Source: Nitrospirales bacterium
Lineage (GTDB): Bacteria; Nitrospirota; Nitrospiria; Nitrospirales; UBA8639
Length of the DNA stretch: 6,257 nt
Assembly (NCBI GenBank): GCA_021604265.1
Contig: BQIY01000142.1
Coordinates: 1-6,257 of the forward strand
Reading direction: 5' to 3'
The number at the start of each line of letters is the position of its first letter. The first letter of the stretch is position 1. The notes below the pieces were generated by a model. The model saw only the letters and a program-made list of their open reading frames with translations. It had not been told where the DNA came from and searched no databases. The translations under genes and the position numbers were made by a program. Positions 1-4,255 of the stretch are shown piece after piece.

Positions 1-479
1 GGGAGTGGATAGGTCCCTTCCTGCTCAATTGGATTCTGAGTCGCCATGACTAAGAAGAGTTCGGGGAGGGGATAACTCTTGTGTCCGATTGTCACCTGAC
101 GCTCGGCCATCGCTTCCAGTAATGCCGCCTGAACTTTAGCCGGCGCCCGATTAATCTCATCTGCCAGGAGCAAGTTATGAAAAACTGGTCCCTGCTGGAA
201 CATGAACGAGCCATCCTGTGGACGGTAAATATCCGTACCCGTAATGTCTGCAGGTAAGAGGTCGGGTGTGAATTGAACGCGGTGAAAGTCAGCTTCAAGA
301 CCTGAAGCCAGGGTTTTGATTGCCGTGGTCTTGGCTAGACCGGGCGCGCCTTCGACAAGAAGGTGACCGTCTGCCAACAAGGCAATCAGCAAGCGAAGGA
401 TAAGCCCTTCTTGCCCAATGATTTGCTGATTCAGGTATGCCTGAAGCTGGTGAATATGTTCGTGTTCAAAGCTCGACAT
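1..479 (-). CDS. MoxR-family AAA+ ATPase, N-terminal part (runs off the window)
   Basis: The first 159 residues of a MoxR-type AAA+ ATPase are present; the C-terminal part lies beyond base 1. Visible motifs are a Walker A loop GAPGLAKTT at residues 44-52, a Walker B LLLADEINRAP at 103-113 with acidic residues D107 and E108, and a sensor-1 segment VMATQNPIEQEGTYPL at 144-159, all in the spacing usual for the family. MoxR proteins are cytoplasmic chaperone-like ATPases that help mature or activate partner protein complexes; partners are often encoded next door (DUF58 or von Willebrand A domain proteins), but here they would lie outside the window. The ATG at 479-477 is the only start: a TGA lies 13 codons upstream in frame with no ATG, GTG or TTG between. 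The RBS is weak (GAGG about 15 bases upstream). Family is secure; the specific substrate cannot be told. Confidence 0.95.
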   Translation of the reverse strand, partial: MSSFEHEHIHQLQAYLNQQIIGQEGLILRLLIALLADGHLLVEGAPGLAKTTAIKTLASGLEADFHRVQFTPDLLPADITGTDIYRPQDGSFMFQQGPVFHNLLLADEINRAPAKVQAALLEAMAERQVTIGHKSYPLPELFLVMATQNPIEQEGTYPL

Positions 480-592
480 CGGTCTTGACGTGAACCTCGA
501 AGTGATAGCGTTGTGTCAAAATTGAGTATGATCCCGAGACATCCTCAACAGTACGAGGACCATCAAGCAGTCTACAGCGTAAATAATTTTCT

Positions 593-601
593 ATTATACC
601 A
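593..601 (-). promoter_or_regulatory. Extended -10 promoter for the moxR-like gene
   Basis: On the minus strand the sequence reads TGGTATAAT, a perfect TATAAT with the TGn extension. No good -35 box is found 16-18 bases upstream, which an extended -10 site does not need. Transcription would start near 586 and leave a leader of about 105 bases before the ATG at 479. That leader contains a short hairpin (542-546 pairing with 555-559, 5 bp, 8-base loop) of unknown meaning. Confidence 0.55.
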
Positions 602-692
602 GATAATTCTACTAGAGGAGGAGTCAAGAGCCCATCAAAATTGTCAAAAGAGCAATCTCTAAGACATACAAATTTTTTGTTAATGGTTTCCC

Positions 693-721
693 TTTACAAA
701 AGACTCGTCACAGCCGACAAT
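693..721 (+). promoter_or_regulatory. Possible sigma-70 type promoter for the 52-residue ORF
   Basis: TTTACA (693-698) is separated by exactly 17 bases from GACAAT (716-721); the matches to consensus are 5 of 6 and 4 of 6. It would give a leader of about 45 bases ending at a strong RBS. The -10 box is poor, so this is a candidate only. Confidence 0.35.
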
Positions 722-760
722 ACTAATAGGACAGTCTAAACATTCACCATCGGTCAACCA

Positions 761-766
761 GGAGGT
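761..766 (+). promoter_or_regulatory. Ribosome binding site of the 52-residue ORF
   Basis: GGAGGT lies 8 bases before the ATG at 775. It is among the best RBS matches in the window and is the main reason for believing that the short ORF is translated. Confidence 0.7.
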
Positions 767-774
767 TTTATCGC

Positions 775-933
775 ATGGATACAGGCTACCCTGCACTCAT
801 TTCGGAGCCACGCGCAAAACCGAATAGCTCTAATGATCAACAAGCCTATGTACCCGAGGACATCCATGAGCCTCCGACAGATCCCAATCTGAATTCATCG
901 GGGGACGCAAGCGCTCCGACGCCCGCAAGCTAG
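775..933 (+). CDS. Small hypothetical protein, 52 residues, acidic and Pro/Ser/Asn-rich
   Basis: I do not recognise this protein. It starts MDTGYPALISEPRAKPNSSN and ends with a Ser/Ala/Pro/Thr-rich tail, GDASAPTPAS. It has no Cys, no hydrophobic segment long enough for a membrane helix or signal peptide, and many Pro, Asn, Ser, Asp and Glu residues, so it is probably disordered and cytoplasmic. Support for a real gene is contextual: GGAGGT 8 bases upstream, a possible promoter at 693-721 and a 14-bp hairpin that begins 4 bases after the TAG. It stands alone, divergent from the moxR-like gene. It does not have the leader/core look of an obvious ribosomal peptide precursor, and no modification gene is in view. 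It could be a lineage-specific small protein or a chance ORF in a transcribed RNA. Confidence 0.55.
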   Translation: MDTGYPALISEPRAKPNSSNDQQAYVPEDIHEPPTDPNLNSSGDASAPTPAS

Positions 934-937
934 CTTC

Positions 938-970
938 AAATGGCTGGCCCCTTCATGGGGTCAGCCATTT
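938..970 (+). terminator. Hairpin after the 52-residue ORF, probable terminator
   Basis: Bases 938-951 (AAATGGCTGGCCCC) pair with 957-970 over 14 bp with a single G-T wobble and a 5-base loop. The stem sits 4 bases after the stop codon. The 3' arm ends in ATTT but no long T-run follows, so termination may be partial. The near-symmetric stem could also act on leftward transcripts. Confidence 0.6.
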
Positions 971-1005
971 CATCAGTACGAAAGACCTTTCCGCTACACC
1001 TCGGC

Positions 1006-1064
1006 TCCTTTCTCCACCTTCTTTCTCCTCCTTCTTTCTCCTCCTTCTTTCTCCTCCTACTTTC
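1006..1064. repeat. 13-base polypyrimidine tandem repeat, 3 perfect copies plus degenerate ends
   Basis: The unit TTCTTTCTCCTCC occurs three times without change at 1019-1031, 1032-1044 and 1045-1057. A fourth copy before it (1006-1018) has two mismatches, and a partial unit, TACTTTC, follows at 1058-1064. The plus strand is almost purely C/T for about 55 bases and the minus strand purely A/G. The 13-base unit is not a multiple of 3, and no open frame of coding character crosses it, so it is non-coding. Such a tract can expand or contract by slippage and can adopt unusual DNA structure. Its role here is unknown. Confidence 0.9.
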
Positions 1065-1283
1065 ATAAGCCATACGAAGGAAGATCTACCAACGAGAGCC
1101 TGCTGATGAGCTCTTGATTCCTACCTGTAAAATAAGTTGTTCAAGATGGGAGGAAATGGGAAAAGGTGTTTTTCACATGAATTCTTTCGATCGTTCAACA
1201 CTTGACTTTTTTCAATACCGACTTATCTATGAAACAAGCCGGCAAGAAAAAACAGAAAAGACCGTTCATAACAATACATAAAA
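1065..1283. other. Gene-free stretch upstream of hsp20
   Basis: Together with the repeat and hairpin before it, this belongs to a 362-base stretch (934-1295) without a confident gene. It holds a possible hsp20 promoter (1202-1229). An open frame at 1156-1281 (41 codons, Met options at 1156 and 1177) ends 14 bases before the hsp20 ATG but lacks a convincing RBS and contains that promoter. No CIRCE element (TTAGCACTC inverted repeat) and no clear RNA thermometer fold hiding the hsp20 RBS were seen. Confidence 0.5.
1202..1229 (+). promoter_or_regulatory. Possible promoter of hsp20
   Basis: TTGACT (1202-1207, 5 of 6 to the -35 consensus) lies 16 bases before TATCTA (1224-1229, a weak -10). The CTTGAC start also resembles a sigma-32 -35 box, but no CCCCAT-like -10 follows at the right distance. 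Transcription would start near 1236, leaving a leader of about 60 A-rich bases. Confidence 0.35.
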
Positions 1284-1290
1284 AAGGAGG
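1284..1290 (+). promoter_or_regulatory. Ribosome binding site of hsp20
   Basis: AAGGAGG lies 5 bases before the ATG at 1296, a near-perfect anti-16S match in an A-rich context. This fixes the start and predicts strong translation once the RNA is made. Confidence 0.85.
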
Positions 1291-1295
1291 GTGCC

Positions 1296-1718
1296 ATGAC
1301 ACTCACACGATATGCTCCATTCGATATACAGATTGACCGATTACTGAACGATGCCGTCCGGGCGTTTGATCAAGACGTTGCCAGTTGGGCGCCAGCCGGT
1401 AACGCTTGGGAAGATACCGATACCTTTGGAATCGACTTAGCCTTACCGGGATGGAAGTCCGAAGATGTGAATGTTCAAGTCGACAAAGGTATCCTGACGG
1501 TCGAGGGCAAACGTGAAGAAACAAAAGACGATAAGGACGAGAAATCCAGTCGCAGGTATCACGTACGGGAAGTCAATACGGCTTCGTTTAAACGATCGTT
1601 TCGGTTGCCGACAAATCTGCAGTGGGACAAGGCTGATGCCGCCTTTACGGACGGGATTTTAACCGTGAAGTTCCCGAAGCGGGAAGAGGCGAAGCCAAGA
1701 CAGATTGCGGTCCGATAA
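1296..1718 (+). CDS. hsp20: Small heat-shock protein, Hsp20/alpha-crystallin family
   Basis: This 140-residue protein is an ATP-independent holdase chaperone that binds unfolding proteins in the cytoplasm and keeps them refoldable by DnaK/ClpB. A short N-terminal arm (residues 1-35, with TRYAPFDIQIDRLLND) precedes an alpha-crystallin domain (about 36-128). Family hallmarks are ALPGWKSEDVNVQV at 49-62, GILTVEGKRE at 65-74, FKRSFRLP at 98-105 and the closing ADAAFTDGILTVKFPK at 113-128. The C-terminal I-x-V oligomerisation motif is IAV at 137-139. Length and domain order are typical of bacterial Class A-like Hsp20. It stands alone between its own promoter region and a strong terminator, so it is probably monocistronic and stress-induced, although no known heat-shock operator is visible. 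The ATG at 1296 is fixed by AAGGAGG upstream. Confidence 0.97.
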   Translation: MTLTRYAPFDIQIDRLLNDAVRAFDQDVASWAPAGNAWEDTDTFGIDLALPGWKSEDVNVQVDKGILTVEGKREETKDDKDEKSSRRYHVREVNTASFKRSFRLPTNLQWDKADAAFTDGILTVKFPKREEAKPRQIAVR

Positions 1719-1726
1719 CTCTCACC

Positions 1727-1769
1727 ACACCAGGAGCCGCATGATGCGGCTCCTGGTGTACTTTATTTC
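1727..1769 (+). terminator. Rho-independent terminator of hsp20
   Basis: Bases 1727-1740 (ACACCAGGAGCCGC) pair perfectly with 1746-1759 over a 5-base loop, giving a 14-bp GC-rich stem. A T-rich tail (ACTTTATTT) follows. The stem begins 8 bases after the hsp20 stop. Confidence 0.88.
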
Positions 1770-1865
1770 GGCACACCACATTTCCTGAAAAATTCCCCAT
1801 CTTCCTCAACCTCCGCTTAAGAATTTCTCGTGTAGTTGAGAATACGATTTATATGTACAAACGGA

Positions 1866-1896
1866 GTATTGATGAACATATGACGTTCATCAATAC
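1866..1896 (-). terminator. 12-bp perfect inverted repeat downstream of the toxin gene, possible terminator
   Basis: GTATTGATGAAC (1866-1877) and GTTCATCAATAC (1885-1896) are exact reverse complements around a 7-base loop. It begins 18 bases beyond the toxin stop, where the minus-strand TA transcript should end. The stem is AT-rich and the following minus-strand sequence (TCCGTTTGTACAT) has only a short T-run, so it is a weak intrinsic terminator at best. It could instead protect the 3' end of the message or bind a protein. Confidence 0.45.
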
Positions 1897-1914
1897 AGTA
1901 AACGTGGAAATCAA

Positions 1915-2220
1915 TTAGGCGAAAAACTTGTATACATCTCGGCTACCATGGAGAATTCTCACAATACGTATGCGGTCGTTCAGAATTCTGTAAAAAATCA
2001 CATGCTTTTTGTGGACCAGACTTCGTAATCCTTTACGGATGTCTTTTCGCATTTTGCCAAGCTCAGGATTCTTGATGAGTTGATCAAAAACGATATCAAA
2101 TCCCGAAACATACTCGACTGCCTGTTCTAACCCAAATTCTTGGTCCGTGTAATCGAAGAGCTCTTCGAGATCGCTGTCAGCTTCAGGAGAAAGCTCATAC
2201 CGTTGAACGAACTTGGCCAT
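1915..2220 (-). CDS. RelE/ParE-family toxin of a type II toxin-antitoxin module
   Basis: The product is a 101-residue basic protein of the RelE/ParE superfamily. It has the N-terminal YELSPEADSDLEELFDYT helix pair and the C-terminal strand set KGLRSLVHKKHVIFYRI followed by IRIVRILHGSRD; the G-x-R-D end is characteristic of ParE-like toxins. Members either poison DNA gyrase (ParE) or cut mRNA at the ribosome (RelE). The ParD-like partner makes the ParE branch more likely, but the sequence alone does not prove the target. The ATG at 2220-2218 overlaps the antitoxin TGA by one base (TGATG) and has no RBS of its own, which implies translational coupling. A TTG codon directly before it could also serve as the start, giving one extra residue. 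No key segment is missing, so the toxin looks intact. Confidence 0.9.
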   Translation of the reverse strand: MAKFVQRYELSPEADSDLEELFDYTDQEFGLEQAVEYVSGFDIVFDQLIKNPELGKMRKDIRKGLRSLVHKKHVIFYRILNDRIRIVRILHGSRDVYKFFA

Positions 2221-2456
2221 CAAGAGGGTTTTCTTGACCGCACTTTAGCCTTGACGATATCTTTAGCCGTTCGCGTACTGGCGACTCCATCCCATCCCTT
2301 AGCAATCTCTGACCGGAGTTCCTCAATCACTCGATGACGGTACACTTCATGTAATCTCAACGCATCCCTTACCACTTCGCTCGCATTTTGATAATCTCCA
2401 GATTCAAGTTGAGATGAAATATATTGTTCTTGTTTTCCTGTAAAACTGACATTCAT
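2220..2456 (-). CDS. ParD-family (ribbon-helix-helix) antitoxin
   Basis: This 78-residue protein begins MNVSFTGKQEQYISSQLESG, the strand and first helix of a ribbon-helix-helix fold, followed by the helix pair around NASEVVRDALRLHE. The C-terminal tail (ELRSEIAKGWDGVASTRTAKDIVKAKV) has the form that wraps the toxin in ParD proteins. It should neutralise the downstream toxin and repress the shared promoter. The start is placed at ATG 2456 because the RBS GAGGGG (2471-2466) lies 9 bases upstream and typical ParD proteins begin MNVS. The GTG at 2465, three codons earlier, overlaps that RBS and is unlikely. The stop overlaps the toxin ATG by one base. Confidence 0.9.
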   Translation of the reverse strand: MNVSFTGKQEQYISSQLESGDYQNASEVVRDALRLHEVYRHRVIEELRSEIAKGWDGVASTRTAKDIVKAKVRSRKPS

Positions 2457-2465
2457 AATGAACAC

Positions 2466-2471
2466 CCCCTC
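2466..2471 (-). promoter_or_regulatory. Ribosome binding site deciding the antitoxin start
   Basis: The minus strand reads AAGAGGGGGTG here. The GAGGGG core is 9 bases from ATG 2456 but directly abuts the in-frame GTG at 2465, so it supports the shorter antitoxin. Confidence 0.65.
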
Positions 2472-2477
2472 TTGATC

Positions 2478-2489
2478 GAATATATATTC
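2478..2489. promoter_or_regulatory. Palindrome GAATATATATTC, candidate TA operator
   Basis: This perfect 12-bp palindrome begins just after the candidate -10 box of the TA promoter, so it would cover the transcription start. Ribbon-helix-helix antitoxins usually bind short palindromes at this place to autoregulate. A second one, ATATTT-AAC-AAATAT, lies at 2508-2522 and overlaps the candidate -35 box. Confidence 0.45.
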
Positions 2490-2518
2490 ATGCTATCACC
2501 TGTGTCTATATTTAACAA
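2490..2518 (-). promoter_or_regulatory. Candidate promoter of the toxin-antitoxin operon
   Basis: On the minus strand TTGTTA (2518-2513) is followed after 17 bases by TAGCAT (2495-2490), which carries a TGn extension (TGATAGCAT). Transcription would start near 2483, inside the GAATATATATTC palindrome. A perfect TTGACA further upstream (2551-2546) has no good -10 partner at normal spacing. Confidence 0.45.
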
Positions 2519-2553
2519 ATATGGATAATTCATTTATTGCCAGAATGTCAATT

Positions 2554-2588
2554 TCCTCTCAGAGAGGATATATGATCATTGAGAGGAT
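2554..2588. repeat. Palindrome plus direct repeat upstream of the TA promoter
   Basis: TCCTCTC-A-GAGAGGA (2554-2568) is a perfect 15-base palindrome. Its right half, GAGAGGAT (2562-2569), recurs at 2581-2588, with the palindrome ATGATCAT (2572-2579) between. The cluster lies between the TA promoter region and the IS3 remnant. It may be a regulatory site or the scar of an insertion boundary. Confidence 0.4.
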
Positions 2589-2640
2589 TAGGCTCTTCTT
2601 GATTATTCGATTTATTCAAACTTAAAGTTTAGGTAATCAG

Positions 2641-3031
2641 GCGTTCACCATCACAAAACGCGACATGCCGACATACGATCAACAATTCCCGATTCGGATG
2701 ATGTGTTGTTTATTACGCGTCTCGCCGAGTGGGTACAATGCCCGCCAGACATGACCAACGAGCAGGCGGGCCCAGGAGAATGCTGAGGTGACTCAAGAAA
2801 ATCGATGCATGCATGCACAGAGTGATGCAATGTATGACCGTCCGAAGGTCTGGACAACCTTGCAGAGCCAGGGGCAGCGCTGTGGCAAGCATCGCGTGGC
2901 CCGGTTGATGAAACAAGCGGCCTCCAGGGCATTCCTGCGAAAAACGTTGGCGAGGACGCAAGGCAGGGGCCCGGCCTGCGGGTGTGAACAACCAACTCGC
3001 TCGAGACTTTTCTGCCGCGATGGCTAATACG
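2641..3031 (+). pseudogene. Decayed 5' part of an IS3-family transposase orfB
   Basis: Translating this stretch piecewise recovers the N-terminal half of an IS3-family OrfB transposase. From ATG 2665 it reads FPIRMMCCLLRVSPSGY, the usual start of OrfB. The frame is broken by TGA at 2752-2754 where Arg (CGA) is expected. It continues SRRAQENAEVTQ, then HAQSDAMYDRPKVWTTLQSQ and GQRCGKHRVARLMKQA, the HTH_21-type region. Near 2917-2920 it shifts frame to GLQGIPAK, and near 2940-2945 it shifts again to KRWRGRKAGARPAGVNN and QLARDFSA. Each shift is explained by loss of one base in a run (G-run and A-run). Homology stops before the first catalytic Asp of the DDE core (expected W-V-T-D-I-T), so it cannot encode an active enzyme. 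No orfA and no terminal inverted repeats are visible. Its GC content is higher than that of the AT-rich flanks, which fits a foreign origin. Confidence 0.85.
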
Positions 3032-3096
3032 GTTGAGTCAATATAGCATTGGGCTCATGATCAAAAACTGTTAAAGCCAGAGTCGTGCGCAAAGCA

Positions 3097-3891
3097 CTAT
3101 TTGGAACTGCCAAATAACTCATCAAAAAAGAGCTGCATGTGTTTCCAGGAACGCTCATCGGCTTTTTTGTTGTATTTGAGAGCATCCATTCCAACCTTGT
3201 CGGCATCGGGATTGGTAAAACTATGTCGGGCTCCAGCATAGATCACCATCTGCCAATCCACACGAGCTTTTTCTAATGCGCTTCGAAATTTTTGAATGTG
3301 GTCTTCGTTCAAAAATGGATCATCATTTCCATGCGCAATGAGAACTTTGGCGTTCGTGGCAATTGTTTGACCTTCGCTTGGTAACGGCAACGCTCCATGA
3401 AAACTCACCACACCCTTAACCGGTGCCCCACCATAGGCTAGCTGCGTCACGGTGGCTCCACCGAAACAATATCCGATGGCGGCCATATTTTCAGCATCCA
3501 CCATCTTTTGCTTTTGAAGAATCTTGAGGCCTTCAATGGCTCGAGCCTGCCAGCGTTGGACATTCGCCGTCGTTTCCTTCATCCACTCTCCGGCCTGCTT
3601 GGGATGGTCAGTAACCTTGCCTTTTCCGTACATGTCCGCGGCAAATGCAACATACCCCATTTCGGCCAACTGCTTCGCCCGTGTTTTGGCATAGGCATTC
3701 AGCCCCCACCATTCATGCACAACAAGCACGCCGGGGCGCTTATCCTCCGCCGAATCATCCCAGACGAGATACCCTTGAAGTTGTGTCTCGCCATGTGTGT
3801 AGGGAATCATCTGTTCATGAATTTTTGCTTGAACGTGAGATGTACAAACCCACAGCATCAGCCACACAAAAAATATCTGTCGCATGAGCAT
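3097..3891 (-). CDS. Dienelactone hydrolase family protein with signal peptide
   Basis: This 264-residue alpha/beta-hydrolase belongs to the dienelactone hydrolase family. The catalytic set is complete: nucleophile Cys142 in GYCFGG (140-145), an Asp in HGNDDP (probably D191), His223 in GARHSF, and the family Glu at E60 in VVHEWWGLN. Residues 1-22 (basic MLMRQ, a hydrophobic stretch, HVQA) form a Sec-type signal peptide with predicted cleavage after A22, so the enzyme should act in the periplasm or outside. C16 does not fit a strict lipobox. The classical family member opens dienelactone in chlorocatechol breakdown, but many relatives act on other esters or lactones and no catechol-pathway genes are present, so the substrate is unknown. 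The start ATG 3891 has AGGAGGT 9 bases upstream; a second Met follows two codons later. The gene stands alone. Confidence 0.93.
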   Translation of the reverse strand: MLMRQIFFVWLMLWVCTSHVQAKIHEQMIPYTHGETQLQGYLVWDDSAEDKRPGVLVVHEWWGLNAYAKTRAKQLAEMGYVAFAADMYGKGKVTDHPKQAGEWMKETTANVQRWQARAIEGLKILQKQKMVDAENMAAIGYCFGGATVTQLAYGGAPVKGVVSFHGALPLPSEGQTIATNAKVLIAHGNDDPFLNEDHIQKFRSALEKARVDWQMVIYAGARHSFTNPDADKVGMDALKYNKKADERSWKHMQLFFDELFGSSK

Positions 3892-3900
3892 AGCAATCGT

Positions 3901-3907
3901 ACCTCCT
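3901..3907 (-). promoter_or_regulatory. Ribosome binding site of the dienelactone hydrolase gene
   Basis: The minus strand reads AGGAGGT, 9 bases before ATG 3891. Spacing to the second in-frame ATG (3885) would be 15 bases, so the first Met is preferred. Confidence 0.75.
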
Positions 3908-4168
3908 ATATAAATATATCGACTATCGTGTTTCTGGTTTTATGAATTCTCATAAAGAATGAAAAAGAGAATACGTTATCGAACAACCTTCACCAAAATA
4001 GCGCATGTCAGATTTTCTCTACCATCAAGAAAATAACATCGTATCCTGATTGCCTTGACCTATCGACCGACGCCAGACCTGGCGACGAGTATCCGGGTGC
4101 CCGTCCTTCCTTTCACTGCACTCTTTACTTATAACCTCTCTAAACCGAAAAGACACTAGGATACTATC
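3908..4168. other. Intergenic region between divergent hydrolase and sensor kinase genes
   Basis: This is most of the 332-base gap between the two divergent starts and must hold both promoters, but neither is clear. Seen here: a 7-4-7 palindrome, TTTATGA-ATTC-TCATAAA, at 3939-3956 (operator candidate for the hydrolase gene); a TTGACC at 4055-4060 without a -10 partner; a short hairpin CGCCA-GACC-TGGCG at 4071-4084; and TATAAC at 4130-4135, a possible plus-strand -10 box without a good -35. No RNA gene was recognised. Confidence 0.4.
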
Positions 4169-4255
4169 ATGGTCTTGCAAGACAACATAGATATTCGTCC
4201 TCCTGCAGACGTGGGGCTGCCCGATGAACACCCACCGCGTCTCAAACACGAATGA
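4169..4255 (+). CDS. Possible 28-residue leader peptide overlapping the kinase start
   Basis: ATG 4169 has AGGA (4158-4161) 7 bases upstream and opens a 28-codon frame (MVLQDNIDIRPPADVGLPDE and 8 more residues) ending at TGA 4253-4255. It is in a different frame from the kinase, overlaps the kinase start candidate at 4224 and ends 10 bases before the second candidate at 4266. Its RBS is better than that of either kinase start, so it could couple translation to the kinase. No function is recognised and it may be chance. Confidence 0.25.
   Translation: MVLQDNIDIRPPADVGLPDEHPPRLKHE

Noticed and set aside
1103..1110. CTGATGAG, resembling the conserved core of a hammerhead ribozyme
   Set aside because: The partner GAAA segment after a closing stem and a NUH cleavage site in a third stem are not found in the following bases, so the match is chance.
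1156..1281. 41-codon open frame ending 14 bases before the hsp20 ATG
   Set aside because: The RBS is either too close (GGGAGG 2 bases before ATG 1156) or poor (for ATG 1177), the candidate hsp20 promoter lies inside it and the peptide is not recognisable.
1284..1295. RNA thermometer (ROSE or fourU) masking the hsp20 RBS
   Set aside because: The leader before the RBS is A-rich with no U-run or complementary segment able to pair with AAGGAGG.
2806..2817. TGCATGCATGCA, a 12-base palindrome and tandem GCAT run
   Set aside because: It lies within the decayed transposase reading frame and is more easily explained as local drift or slippage than as a site.
2651..2995. Two overlapping minus-strand open frames of 92 and 114 codons
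   Set aside because: They are antisense to the transposase remnant, which explains the stretch, and they show no RBS or recognisable motif.
2788..3027. 79-codon open frame read as an intact gene
   Set aside because: Its first 45 residues are transposase OrfB but the rest is out of frame. It is a segment of the IS3 pseudogene, not a separate gene.
3030..3096. Terminator after the hydrolase gene
   Set aside because: Only very short, imperfect stems are found on the minus strand beyond the TAG at 3097; a TTTTT run is present but has no convincing hairpin before it.
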